A DNA stretch of 37,717 nucleotides from Candidatus Woesebacteria bacterium (GCA_021208605.1 JAJOJK010000019.1:1-37717); one strand, 5' to 3'; numbered from the stretch's first letter, positions 24,459 to 32,983 are shown. The notes: generated by a model not told the origin, from the sequence alone. Translations and numbers: made by a program.

Positions 24459-25889
24459 ATGCCTGCCCGCAAATCAGCCAAAAAAACAGTAAAGAGTGGT
24501 CGCTCAGCGCGCTCCCCAAAAAACAATCTTCCCACGCCGCCTTCGTTGTGGCGAACTATCGGTCCGTCCTTTATTCTTCTTGGTCTCGCCCTGGGTAGTG
24601 GTGAACTCATCCTCTGGCCATACCTTACCGCCAACTGGGGTCTCGGACTGCTCTGGGGTGGTCTGTTGGGAATCTCTTTACAATATGTGCTCAACACCGA
24701 AGCGATGCGTTACAGCTTAGCCCGCGGCGAAAGTGTGTTTGTTGGGTTTCGCAAACTGAGTTGGATTTGGCCGTGGTGGTTTATTCTGTCCACGTTTATT
24801 CCGTGGTCACTGCCAGGGTTTTCTTCCGCTTCGTCGCAAATTTTTAGTCGGTTTCTCGGTTTGCCTAGTGATCTGTGGGTCGCCATTGGACTGCTACTCT
24901 TGACAGGAGTGATTGTCTCTTCTGGGAAAACACTCGTCAAAACCATGCAACTGTTTCAACAACCACTCGTACTGATCTACGTCCCGGTAATTGTAGGACT
25001 CGCCCTCTTTCTTTCCACGCAAGCTGATTGGGTAAGCCTCTTTCGCGGGCTGGTCGGTCAGGGCGATGGCTACTGGTTCTTCCCGCAAGGAATTGCCATT
25101 GCTTCCTTCTTGGGAGCCTTTGCGTATTCTGGCGCGGGCGGAAACCTGAATCTTGCCCAGTCCTACTATATTAAGGAGAAGGGCTTTGGCATGGGCGTGC
25201 ACTTCGAAAAAATCAGCACCCTCATGAGTGGACAAACAAAAGCCGTCGAGCTTGAGGGCCGTAACTTTGCCGACACGCCCGCCAATCGCAAAAAATGGAC
25301 TCAGTGGTGGTGGCTTATCTTGCGGGAACACTTTATTGTGTTCTGGTTTCTGGGATTTGCGAGCATTGCTTCGCTCGCCCTGTTAGCCAAAGTGCTAGCT
25401 TACGGAGTAGAGCATGGCAATGATCTGCAGTTCCTGTACTACGAAGCAGAACAGATCTCGGCACTGGTGCATCCGTTTATTGGTACACTCTTCTTACTCT
25501 TGGCGGCAATTATGTTGTTCTCAACACAAGTAGGCGTTCTCGAATCTTCGAGCCGCATTATTTCGGAAAATGTCTTGTTGGTGTTTTTCCGCAAAGGCAT
25601 GAAATTTAACACCTCAATGGCATTTTATGTGGCGCTGTGGGCACAAATTATCTTGGGAATTGTGATCTTACTGGCCGGTTTCCAACAACCACGTTTCTTG
25701 CTGACGCTCGGTGCGGTTCTCAACGGCGCGGCCATGATGGTGGCGTTTGCGCTGTTGTTCTTCCTCAACCGAAGCCAACTGCCCGAGTTTGTGCGACCAG
25801 GTAAACTGCGCCAAATTCTTACGCTCGTTGGATTCGGCTTCTTTGCGACCTTCTTCACCATTCTCTTGCGCGATATGTTTCTGGGGTAA
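24459..25889 (+). CDS. Nramp-related divalent metal transporter
   Basis: A 476-residue membrane protein of about 11 helices with a basic 25-residue N-terminus. The overall pattern resembles Nramp/SLC11 and Nramp-related transporters: GPSFILLGLALGSGELILWPYLT (TM1), then SSGKTLVKTMQ, and the TM6 region GAGGNLNLAQSYYIKEKGFGMG. The canonical metal-binding DPGN of TM1 and MPH of TM6 are both absent, so the substrate may not be Mn2+/Fe2+. A hydrophilic stretch (about 255-285) lies in mid-protein. The gene is followed by sodA, which has its own promoter. Confidence 0.75.
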   Translation: MPARKSAKKTVKSGRSARSPKNNLPTPPSLWRTIGPSFILLGLALGSGELILWPYLTANWGLGLLWGGLLGISLQYVLNTEAMRYSLARGESVFVGFRKLSWIWPWWFILSTFIPWSLPGFSSASSQIFSRFLGLPSDLWVAIGLLLLTGVIVSSGKTLVKTMQLFQQPLVLIYVPVIVGLALFLSTQADWVSLFRGLVGQGDGYWFFPQGIAIASFLGAFAYSGAGGNLNLAQSYYIKEKGFGMGVHFEKISTLMSGQTKAVELEGRNFADTPANRKKWTQWWWLILREHFIVFWFLGFASIASLALLAKVLAYGVEHGNDLQFLYYEAEQISALVHPFIGTLFLLLAAIMLFSTQVGVLESSSRIISENVLLVFFRKGMKFNTSMAFYVALWAQIILGIVILLAGFQQPRFLLTLGAVLNGAAMMVAFALLFFLNRSQLPEFVRPGKLRQILTLVGFGFFATFFTILLRDMFLG

Positions 25890-25921
25890 GTAAGCGTTGC
25901 GTAAGAGTTGATGTCAGATCT

Positions 25922-25950
25922 TTGCGATTTGCCGGCATTTCCCCTACAAT
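25922..25950 (+). promoter_or_regulatory. Promoter of sodA
   Basis: TTGCGA (25922-25927), a 17-nt spacer and TACAAT (25945-25950). Unlike many genes here it gives a leader of about 40 nt, with AGAAAGG before ATG 25995. Confidence 0.65.
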
Positions 25951-25994
25951 GGACCAACACCTGAACAGACAAATTGCTTTCAGAAAGGGCACCC

Positions 25995-26603
<609 letters not shown>

Positions 26604-26627
26604 GGCTCTCGAATTCTTATCAAAAAT

Positions 26628-26984
26628 TTATCGTGTAGACGGCAAACGGATTGATCCTAAGACTTCATCTGCTGCTTCCGCATGTCGGAGTACTATATCA
26701 AGCATGTGGTTAGATTCATTGGGAACAATGTCTAAATCAGGCCGAAGATAATCGCCTATAGATGAGTCAATTACCTTAGCTAAAAACTTTTCTCCAGAAA
26801 AATTTCCCCAATCAGTATGCAAGAGAGTTGCTTCTATTACAGCGATCAAATGAGCTATAAAAAATTCTTTCGGTTGATCTCGATGCTTTTCGAAATCTGA
26901 CCAGTGGAGTGGTGTGATCAACTCAACTCCATTAATTGCTGAATGAATTTGTGGTTTGGGAGTAAAAATTTCAGTATTCTTCAT
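26628..26984 (-). CDS. Hypothetical protein, 118 aa
   Basis: I do not recognise this protein. It is soluble, rich in His, Asp and Glu, and mostly helical in appearance; there is no signal or membrane helix. Features are TPLHWSDFEKHRDQ in the first third and DIVLRHAEAADEVLG near the end. The start ATG 26984 has only a weak purine stretch (AGAAAG) upstream. Its base composition is more AT-rich than its neighbours. It is convergent with sodA (24-nt gap). Confidence 0.55.
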   Translation of the reverse strand: MKNTEIFTPKPQIHSAINGVELITPLHWSDFEKHRDQPKEFFIAHLIAVIEATLLHTDWGNFSGEKFLAKVIDSSIGDYLRPDLDIVPNESNHMLDIVLRHAEAADEVLGSIRLPSTR

Positions 26985-27241
26985 ATATCTTTCTCATCTT
27001 TGCAAAAATGTATTTTAGAGGACATTTCGTCATTTAACTATATAGAAGCCCAGGATAATGCAGGCATCTTACATGTCTAACTACCCGTGCGAGATGCAAT
27101 CCTAACAATATTCGCTCTTTGGTGCTTAATATTCTATCTCGTGGTCGTTCCATTACCATCTAATTCTAGCTTAATGGCGTTTATAGATAAACAGAAACAT
27201 GTCTACAGATGAAAAATCCGCAAATCACAGAAGGTTTTTTA
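26985..27241. other. Intergenic region, no gene recognised
   Basis: 257 nt, AT-rich, between two leftward genes. No open frame of note, tRNA or clear hairpin terminator. A TAAAAT on the minus strand at 27017-27012 could be the -10 box of the 118-aa gene. Otherwise I see nothing. Confidence 0.4.
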
Positions 27242-27784
27242 TCAGCTTTTCCGGCGCGCCTTCACCATATACTGCGCCTCAAACCAAGGTCGAATTCTGT
27301 TTCCGCTAAGGGCATTGAGCAGACCCTTCCATCCCGGCAGATAGCCGCCGTTGGCTACAACAGTTTCCACTTCAAAACCAGCCGCTTCGATCATTTCGAT
27401 GATGGTGGCTTTGGTAAAAAAGTGGACGTGCGTGCGGTCCATGATGCCCGCGTCTTCGTAGTCCCACCGACCGCGCAGCAGCATCTGCAAAACAGAGAAG
27501 TGACGAATATTGGGCACACTCACCACAATGAATCCATGCGGTTTGAGCCACGTGTGGGCACGTGCAAGAATAGCTTCCGGTTGGCGCAGATGCTCGAGGA
27601 TGTCAGGCATGAGAATAACGTCGAATTTTTGGCCTTCTTTTTCGAATTTTTCAATTTCTTTTTCGTTTTCAATATCGAAATTATAGGCTTTATTGAGCAC
27701 TTTTCTTGCTCTTTGAAAAGCGGGTGCAAAATACTCGATTCCAACGACTGTTTTAGCAAGTTTTTTTTTCTTGCAAAGCGACAA
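27242..27784 (-). CDS. SAM-dependent methyltransferase, C-terminal part (frameshifted)
   Basis: This open frame carries the main part of a class I methyltransferase (Methyltransf_11/23-like): VGIEYFAPA (acidic ribose-binding motif), FDVILMPDILEHLRQPE (motif with LEHL), LKPHGFIVVSVPN, then FFTKATIIEMIEAAGFEVE. Motif I (ELGCGAGA) is in the other frame upstream. The frames cross in an A9 run (minus strand, 27769-27761); with eight A's the reading is QEKKLAKTVVGIE. The joined protein would be about 221 residues, normal for the family. Such enzymes are often found in cell-surface sugar pathways, but the substrate is unknown here. Confidence 0.8.
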   Translation of the reverse strand: MSLCKKKKLAKTVVGIEYFAPAFQRARKVLNKAYNFDIENEKEIEKFEKEGQKFDVILMPDILEHLRQPEAILARAHTWLKPHGFIVVSVPNIRHFSVLQMLLRGRWDYEDAGIMDRTHVHFFTKATIIEMIEAAGFEVETVVANGGYLPGWKGLLNALSGNRIRPWFEAQYMVKARRKS

Positions 27785-27908
27785 GTGTAGCGCCTGCTCC
27801 GCAGCCTAATTCGAGGACGGAATCGACCGGTTTGTCGAAAAACTGAAAGAGTTCTGTGCGAATCAAATCGTAATATGAGGGAGGGGTGGAGGTGGTTTGG
27901 GTAGACAT
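27753..27908 (-). CDS. SAM-dependent methyltransferase, N-terminal part (frameshifted)
   Basis: 51 codons from ATG 27908. It begins MSTQTTSTPPSYYDLIR and contains VLELGCGAGATLVAL, the glycine-rich SAM-binding motif I. After the A9 run it reads two wrong residues and stops at TAA (27755-27753). It has little meaning alone and is the missing first quarter of the methyltransferase at 27242-27784. A GATAAT on the minus strand lies 12 nt upstream of the ATG. Confidence 0.75.
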   Translation of the reverse strand: MSTQTTSTPPSYYDLIRTELFQFFDKPVDSVLELGCGAGATLVALQEKKTC

Positions 27909-27967
27909 AGCTCTCTGCCGATTATCACCGAATTCGCTCCAAAAGCCAAGCCAACAATCACCAAGAG

Positions 27968-27976
27968 TGCTATGAT
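27968..27976 (+). promoter_or_regulatory. Extended -10 promoter of epmA
   Basis: TG-C-TATGAT, then exactly 6 nt, then ATG 27983; no SD. Confidence 0.6.
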
Positions 27977-27982
27977 ACCGTC

Positions 27983-29026
27983 ATGAAAACTTGGGAACAA
28001 CTTCGAGATCAACCATCACTGCGCGACCACTACGCTACCCGCTCGCACGTGGTCAAAGCCATCCGCGACTTCTTCTGGCAAAAAGGATTCCTCGAGGTCG
28101 AGACTCCCCAACTCGTCAATCTTCCCAGCATGGAACCCAATCTGGAAGTCTTTGAAACCGACCTCCGCGACAACTACAAGCATTCTTACCGCGCTTTTCT
28201 GACCAGCAGCCCAGAATTCGCCATGAAAAAACTCCTCGCCGGCGGCTACAAAAACATCTTCCAAATCTGCAAAAGCTACCGCAACGAAGAGGGGTGGAGC
28301 AGCCGTCACAATCCAGAATTTACTATTTTGGAATGGTATCGCACGGACTCGGATTACACCGCCATCATGCAAGACTGCGAACAGATGTTCCGCTTCATTG
28401 GCAAAGCGCTTGGAAAAACCAAGGTTCTCTTCCACGGAGTGGAGTATGACCTCACGCAAAAATGGGAACGAATTTCTGTTGCCGAAGCGTTTCAACTCTA
28501 CAGCGAAATTGATACCGACACACTTTTATCGCACGATCTCCTCAAAAAAGCTGCTGAACAAAAAGGATACTCATTAGATGATGAAAACACTTGGGAAGAA
28601 GCATTTAATCAAATATTTTTGAACGAAATCGAGCCGCATTTAGGCCGAACAAAACCCACAATTCTCTATGACTATCCGGTCGCAATGGCTTCGCTCTCGC
28701 GCCGCAAAAAAGACGATCCGCGCTTTGCCGAACGCTTTGAGTTCTACATTGCCGGACTCGAATTGGGCAACGCCTTTAGCGAACTCACCGACTGGCAAGA
28801 ACAGCTGGCACGCCTCGAAGCCGATCGTGCTGAAAAAGAAATACTCGGTCGCACGCTCTACGATGTTGACCGCGACTTCATCGACGCCCTCGAAAGTGGA
28901 GTAGAAGACTGCGCCGGCATCGCCGTGGGAGTCGACCGCGTAGCCATGTTCTTTATGAATGCCGACACCATTCAAGACACGCTCTTTTTCCCCGCAATTG
29001 AGATGTGGAAACCAAAAGAGGAGTGA
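27983..29026 (+). CDS. epmA: EF-P lysine ligase (EpmA/GenX/PoxA), LysRS paralogue
   Basis: 347 residues: a class II LysRS catalytic core without the N-terminal anticodon-binding domain, which is the hallmark of EpmA. Motif 1 region: FFWQKGFLEVETPQL. Motif 2: FQICKSYRNEE followed by HNPEFTILEWYR. Motif 3: GIAVGVDRVAMFF. Known EpmA enzymes attach (R)-beta-lysine to a lysine of EF-P. The next gene is EF-P itself, 69 nt downstream, a strong functional link. The aminomutase EpmB, which makes beta-lysine, is not in the window. Confidence 0.93.
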   Translation: MKTWEQLRDQPSLRDHYATRSHVVKAIRDFFWQKGFLEVETPQLVNLPSMEPNLEVFETDLRDNYKHSYRAFLTSSPEFAMKKLLAGGYKNIFQICKSYRNEEGWSSRHNPEFTILEWYRTDSDYTAIMQDCEQMFRFIGKALGKTKVLFHGVEYDLTQKWERISVAEAFQLYSEIDTDTLLSHDLLKKAAEQKGYSLDDENTWEEAFNQIFLNEIEPHLGRTKPTILYDYPVAMASLSRRKKDDPRFAERFEFYIAGLELGNAFSELTDWQEQLARLEADRAEKEILGRTLYDVDRDFIDALESGVEDCAGIAVGVDRVAMFFMNADTIQDTLFFPAIEMWKPKEE

Positions 29027-29032
29027 TACAAT
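29024..29032 (+). promoter_or_regulatory. Extended -10 promoter of efp
   Basis: TGATACAAT overlaps the epmA stop codon (its TGA is the first three bases). It gives a leader of about 57 nt ending in GAAAGGA before ATG 29096. Confidence 0.55.
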
Positions 29033-29095
29033 CAGGAGGCAGCAAACTGGCTGCACTCCAAACGAACACCCCTTCCAAGAGAGAAGAAAGGAATC

Positions 29096-29662
29096 ATGGC
29101 ATACGTCAACGGCGGAAACGTTAAAAAAGGTCAATTCATTATTCATAACGGTGCACCTAACGCGGTCATTAAATCTGACTTTGTCAGCCCGGGAAAAGGC
29201 TCGGCCTTCACTCGCGCCAAACTGCGTAACCTGCAAACCGGCAGCGTCATTGACTTCACTTTCAAAACTACCGAAAAGGTAGAACTCGCCGACGTCGAAT
29301 CCGTGGAGATGCAGTTCATTTACTCCACCGGCGCCGAGTACGTCTTCATGAATCCCCGCAGCTACGAACAGTTTGAAATCCCCGCTGACGTGGTGGGCGA
29401 GGACAACAAGTTCCTCAAAGAGGAAATGACTGTTTACGTGCAGCTCTACAACGGCCAACCGATTGGCATCTTCATGCCGCAAAAAGTGGTTTTGGAAGTC
29501 ACCGAAGCCGAAGACGCCGTGGCCGGCGACCGCGCTAATGCGCCCAAAAAGCCAGTCATCGTGGAAACCGGAGCCGAAGTCATGGCGCCACTGTTTGTCA
29601 AAAAGGGTGACAAGCTGTTGATCGATACCGCCACTGGCGAGTATGTGAGCCGGGCAAACTAG
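29096..29662 (+). CDS. efp: Translation elongation factor P
   Basis: 188 residues, the full three-domain length. It rescues ribosomes stalled at polyproline. The domain I loop is SPGKGSAF with K34 at the same number as the modified lysine of E. coli EF-P. Domain III ends ATGEYVSRAN. SD GAAAGGA lies 6 nt before ATG 29096. It pairs with epmA upstream, which should modify K34. Polyproline targets exist next door: the 123-aa protein at 30005 contains a PPPPP run and further proline runs. Confidence 0.96.
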   Translation: MAYVNGGNVKKGQFIIHNGAPNAVIKSDFVSPGKGSAFTRAKLRNLQTGSVIDFTFKTTEKVELADVESVEMQFIYSTGAEYVFMNPRSYEQFEIPADVVGEDNKFLKEEMTVYVQLYNGQPIGIFMPQKVVLEVTEAEDAVAGDRANAPKKPVIVETGAEVMAPLFVKKGDKLLIDTATGEYVSRAN

Positions 29663-29690
29663 ATACACTCCGCTGTATTGCAGCATTCAT

Positions 29691-29719
29691 TTGAGTCCAT
29701 TTTTCTACTGCGGTATAAT
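29691..29719 (+). promoter_or_regulatory. Sigma70-type promoter of the small membrane gene pair
   Basis: TTGAGT (29691-29696), a 17-nt spacer and TATAAT (29714-29719). The leader is about 26 nt with AAAGGA before GTG 29752. Confidence 0.75.
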
Positions 29720-29751
29720 ACAGATAGAAACCTTTGTAGGGAAAGGACACC

Positions 29752-29991
29752 GTGTCACACCGCCGTCCATCACGGCTCGAACAAGAAAAGAATTTCCATG
29801 ACTGGAATCTCTTTCTTTCAACACTGGTGTTCTTGATTTTCAGCGCTGAAGGAATTTTTGACTTTGGCATGATACCACTTGACTCCCCCGATGCCATTTT
29901 GGCCATTCTAGTTGCGATCAGCGCCTGGTGGAGCTCCCAGCGATCGCTGTCACTCGGGAAACGAATCGAAGAAAAACATCGGCATCGATAG
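29752..29991 (+). CDS. Small two-helix membrane protein, 79 aa, unknown
   Basis: It starts at GTG with SD GGGAAAGGA 5 nt upstream. A basic N-terminus is followed by two hydrophobic segments (about 20-42 and 49-61), then a highly charged, His/Arg-rich tail (GKRIEEKHRHR). I do not recognise the family. It is followed after 13 nt by another small membrane gene and further on by a third, all with good ribosome-binding sites, unlike most genes here. Confidence 0.65.
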   Translation: MSHRRPSRLEQEKNFHDWNLFLSTLVFLIFSAEGIFDFGMIPLDSPDAILAILVAISAWWSSQRSLSLGKRIEEKHRHR

Positions 29992-30004
29992 GAGTGATCG
30001 ATAA

Positions 30005-30376
30005 ATGAGAGAACGCTCCTACGAAGATCAAAAAGCTCGCCATATGTGGTGGGTAGGACTGTATTACTTTCTGCAATACATTGGATGGGCTTCACTTGTA
30101 CCAGCTGGCTACCAGCAGCTTCTGCTTCCGGACCTCCTGTCTCCACCGGCTGATTATGCTTTAGGACTTATGTGCATTGGCACTATTGTTTTTGCCAAAA
30201 GGAGAGCTCAACACATCTTGCGGAAAATAGACATAATCAATGTAAAAAAAAGTGAGGCAAGAGAAAAACTCACCCCACCGCCACCACCCACACTGGATAT
30301 CTTTCCGGAAATTCCACAGCCGAACTCGCCACCGCCACCAGCGCCGCCAGGCTACGATGCACTGACTAATCGCTAA
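30005..30376 (+). CDS. Small membrane protein with proline-rich tail, 123 aa, unknown
   Basis: Two hydrophobic segments (about 15-36 and 51-65) and a basic stretch (KRRAQHILRKID) lead into a proline-rich cytoplasmic tail (about 89-117) with PPPPP and PPPPAPP runs. SD AGGAG lies 10 nt before ATG 30005. It is co-transcribed with the 79-aa gene. The proline runs make it a likely EF-P client, and efp lies 340 nt upstream. Family unknown. Confidence 0.65.
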   Translation: MRERSYEDQKARHMWWVGLYYFLQYIGWASLVPAGYQQLLLPDLLSPPADYALGLMCIGTIVFAKRRAQHILRKIDIINVKKSEAREKLTPPPPPTLDIFPEIPQPNSPPPPAPPGYDALTNR

Positions 30377-30412
30377 TTTCTCATAAATGTTTGTTGATAT
30401 AGAGACAATTAT

Positions 30413-30440
30413 TTGCTTTTTTTGTAGATTGGGGTATACT
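30413..30440 (+). promoter_or_regulatory. Promoter of the 77-aa membrane gene
   Basis: TTGCTT (30413-30418), a 16-nt spacer and TATACT (30435-30440). The leader is about 20 nt with AGAAAGGA before ATG 30467. Confidence 0.65.
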
Positions 30441-30466
30441 TCGGGAAAGTCATTCAGAAAGGAAAT

Positions 30467-30700
30467 ATGGCAAAACGACCCTCAGAATCTGACTATGAAG
30501 CTCCAATCAGAAACCTCGGTGCTGTTGGAAACACGTTACTTGGGATTGCTTTTTTCGGAACTGTAGCGAGTATCGGCATACAAGAAGCCAATGTACTTCC
30601 ACCCAATGTTGACCAAGCAATGTTTTTCCTTTCACTTGGTATTGGCGGTTTGGGTATTGCTGCTAAAACAGGGAAAAGAATCACTGAAGAAAATAGATAA
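30467..30700 (+). CDS. Small two-helix membrane protein, 77 aa, unknown
   Basis: It has an acidic N-terminus (SESDYEAP), two glycine-rich hydrophobic segments (about 17-38 and 51-66) and a charged end (KTGKRITEENR). SD AGAAAGGA is close to ATG 30467. It has its own promoter. Topology resembles the 79-aa protein (two helices and a charged KR-I-E-E tail), which hints at a related role. I do not recognise a family. Confidence 0.65.
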   Translation: MAKRPSESDYEAPIRNLGAVGNTLLGIAFFGTVASIGIQEANVLPPNVDQAMFFLSLGIGGLGIAAKTGKRITEENR

Positions 30701-30731
30701 ATTCTTTTCTCCTCAAAGTCAATAACGATAT

Positions 30732-32222
30732 TTACACCTTTTCCGTCACCCGGTACTCAATATACTTTCCGAGCATGAGGCGCGTGTGTGCGTCGATTCC
30801 GGGCAGGGCAGAGAAAAAGAATCCAATCACGGGTAAAAGTACGAACTCGATAGGCTGCAGAATGCGGTGCAGAATATTGTGGTGTTTCGGGCGTGGCGGG
30901 CGTGACTGCGAGTCAATAAAGTAAATCACCACTAACGAAATCAGTGACAACGTCAAAATTGCCGACGTTATCTGCGGCAGCGTTTTTCCTAATACACTCC
31001 GACCAAAATCTTCATTGAGTAATGGGGGCAGTAGGGCACCAATCGTAATAGCAAACCAGTTCACGGGCCACAAGAAATGGTCTTCAATGGTTTTCAAAAT
31101 ACGGATCGTGCGGTCTACAAGAGGAATATCATCGGCCAAAATGTACTGGCGAATGATGAACGCGTCATCCGAAACTCCCCAGGCCCAGCGCTTAATTTGC
31201 TCATACTGGTTCACCATTGTGGCCCACCAGCCATGAGATTCAGCCGCATCGGCATCGATGGGCAGGAAAATTGGATCGACTTCCAAATCTCCTTTGAGCG
31301 CAAAATACGCCTTAAAGAACAAGCGATAATCTTCTGGAATAACATCGGTATCCCAGTAACCAATTTCGTGAATCATTTTCAGCGATGCTGAGTAGGACGA
31401 AAAGTTCACCAAACGATCGCGGCGCATCAAAATAAACATCTGCGTGACCGAAAAAGTAGAAGCCAAAACCCGCACCGGCGCCGGCACACGCCAGATATTG
31501 TTGTAAAAACGAATCCAGCCTTGCCAGATGCGATTGTAGCGCTTTTCGCTTTGTAAAAAGTGGAAGGCCAACGACGCAAAATACTGGCGGTCAAAAATAA
31601 CATCGGCGTCTTCAGAAGTGATGGTGACATAGTTAATATCGACACCTTGTTGGTCAACTAACGAATGCTTTGCTTGCTTGGCACCCCAAGAAGTATTAGA
31701 AGATTTTCCTTTGACTTCACCTTCAATATCGGGGTGGTGGGTGTCCCAGAGATCACCAAAAAGTTCGCCATATTTTGCCTGTAAAGCTTTGGCTTTGTCC
31801 TTTGCCTCTTGGCCTTCGCGCTCCTCAAAAGACAACATGATGTGAATTCGCTTGAGGGGGAAAGTTTGCTTGGACAAGCCTTCGAGCGTGCGCTCCAGCG
31901 TGGCCAGTGGCTCTTTGTATGTGGGAATAATAATGATGTGATGCATTTTTTCGAAATCAGGATGGGACTCTACATCGGCGAGCCAGTTGTGTTTCTGCGA
32001 GGCTTTAATCCGGAAATGCGCAAACAGCGATAACACCGCCATCGTTATCGAACGGTACAACCAATACACCGAAAACATCAGCACGTAATACGACACAAAC
32101 ACCGGCACCACCAGCGATCCCCAAAACGGGAACAAAATCAGCGACCACGAAAATAATCCGGGGAGAATTTCCAGAGCGCGTTGTGTTCGGACGGGATGCC
32201 GTCGCACCCAACGTTTTACCAT
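30732..32222 (-). CDS. Membrane glycosyltransferase family 2 (cellulose-synthase-like)
   Basis: 496 residues. Two N-terminal helices (about 20-70) precede a GT2 catalytic domain: IIIIPTYKEP (about 97), a TSEDAD acidic motif (about 204-209), IPEDYRLFFKAY (catalytic ED, about 297) and QIKRWAWG (the Q-x-x-RW motif, about 341-346), then several C-terminal helices. This order is that of processive polysaccharide synthases. Product unknown; probably a surface glycan. Start ATG 32222 has TAAAAT exactly 6 nt upstream. Confidence 0.88.
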   Translation of the reverse strand: MVKRWVRRHPVRTQRALEILPGLFSWSLILFPFWGSLVVPVFVSYYVLMFSVYWLYRSITMAVLSLFAHFRIKASQKHNWLADVESHPDFEKMHHIIIIPTYKEPLATLERTLEGLSKQTFPLKRIHIMLSFEEREGQEAKDKAKALQAKYGELFGDLWDTHHPDIEGEVKGKSSNTSWGAKQAKHSLVDQQGVDINYVTITSEDADVIFDRQYFASLAFHFLQSEKRYNRIWQGWIRFYNNIWRVPAPVRVLASTFSVTQMFILMRRDRLVNFSSYSASLKMIHEIGYWDTDVIPEDYRLFFKAYFALKGDLEVDPIFLPIDADAAESHGWWATMVNQYEQIKRWAWGVSDDAFIIRQYILADDIPLVDRTIRILKTIEDHFLWPVNWFAITIGALLPPLLNEDFGRSVLGKTLPQITSAILTLSLISLVVIYFIDSQSRPPRPKHHNILHRILQPIEFVLLPVIGFFFSALPGIDAHTRLMLGKYIEYRVTEKV

Positions 32223-32228
32223 GGGTGT

Positions 32229-32234
32229 ATTTTA
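32229..32234 (-). promoter_or_regulatory. -10 box of the glycosyltransferase gene
   Basis: The minus strand reads TAAAAT, then 6 nt, then ATG 32222. No SD. Confidence 0.5.
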
Positions 32235-32340
32235 CCGCAGATTCGCCTGAGGGGCTAGGGAGGAGCGATGAGAAAAAATTTGGAAGTTCAAATGCCATGA
32301 CGCCCGCACCTCAGGAACTGTAATCGCGGTTTGGGACTTT

Positions 32341-32349
32341 TGATATACT
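32341..32349 (+). promoter_or_regulatory. Extended -10 promoter of the NUDIX gene
   Basis: TG-A-TATACT, then exactly 6 nt, then ATG 32356; no SD. Confidence 0.65.
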
Positions 32350-32355
32350 CCAAGT

Positions 32356-32808
32356 ATGAAAACAATTCACCGAGACATCGTTTCCGCTGTCATTTTTTCC
32401 AAAGACAATAAAATACTCATGGGTAAAAAAGATTCCTCTAAAGGAGGAGTCTACAATGATTGCTGGCATATTCCCGGCGGTGGAATTGATAATGGAGAAG
32501 ATATGATTACTGCTTTAGGCAGAGAAGTCCTGGAAGAAGTTGGGATTGATATTTCTTCCTATAAAGCAGAATTACTTGATGATCTTGGCCGTGGTGAATC
32601 AGTAAAAACTGTGAACGGTGAAGACGTTAATTGCGAAATGACTTTTAATGTTTTCCGAGTTGATATCTCAGATAAAAATGCCAATGAGATTAAAGTAATG
32701 CTGAACGACGATCTTGTCGAATACACTTGGATTCCTTCTTCTGAATTATCAGAATTCAAACTAACACCTCCGTCTATAACTTTGTTTACTCGATTAGGAA
32801 TGTTGTAA
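32356..32808 (+). CDS. NUDIX hydrolase
   Basis: 150 residues. The Nudix box is complete: GGGIDNGEDMITALGREVLE followed by EVGI, with the REVLEE metal-binding core. The family hydrolyses nucleoside diphosphates linked to another group; the substrate cannot be told. The gene is AT-richer than its neighbours. The repeat GTTCCAACATCATCCC and a terminator follow the stop directly. Confidence 0.92.
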   Translation: MKTIHRDIVSAVIFSKDNKILMGKKDSSKGGVYNDCWHIPGGGIDNGEDMITALGREVLEEVGIDISSYKAELLDDLGRGESVKTVNGEDVNCEMTFNVFRVDISDKNANEIKVMLNDDLVEYTWIPSSELSEFKLTPPSITLFTRLGML

Positions 32809-32828
32809 AAAAGTTCCAACATCATCCC
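32807..32828 (+). repeat. GTTCCAACATCATCCC repeat, copy 1
   Basis: AAAAAA then GTTCCAACATCATCCC, overlapping the NUDIX stop codon and followed by ATGACACCCGCC. Copy 2 is at 33457-33479, also just after a stop codon. A decayed third copy may be at 32283-32307 (GAAGTTCAAATGCCATGACGCCCGC in two halves). Confidence 0.75.
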
Positions 32829-32839
32829 ATGACACCCGC

Positions 32840-32877
32840 CCATTAAAAAAGACTCCTACTGAAGTCTTTTTTAATGG
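32840..32877 (+). terminator. Rho-independent terminator after the NUDIX gene
   Basis: A perfect 15-bp stem (CCATTAAAAAAGACT with its complement) and an 8-nt loop. The A- and T-tracts are within the stem, so it could work in both directions. Confidence 0.75.
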
Positions 32878-32904
32878 ACTGGGTGGCGCAGATGAAAACC
32901 CAAG

Positions 32905-32983
32905 GGTTCCGCCGGGGCGAGCAAAGCGAGCAACCCTAGTACCCGGAGGGTGGAATCCCGAGGGAACGGTACATTTCGGAACC
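32905..32983. other. GC-rich structured non-coding segment
   Basis: Much richer in GC than the genes on either side. Nested complementary words: GGTTCCG (32905-32911) with CGGAACC (32977-32983), ACCCT with AGGGT, GTACC with GGTAC, and CCC-GA-GGG. It has no tRNA features and no open frame. It could be a repeat element or a structured RNA leader ahead of the HIT-like gene, but that gene has its own -10 after it. Confidence 0.45.

Noticed and set aside
28640-29686. 348-codon open frame antisense to epmA and efp
   Set aside because: It lies wholly opposite two well-recognised genes and has no recognisable motifs, promoter or SD; long antisense frames arise easily at this base composition.
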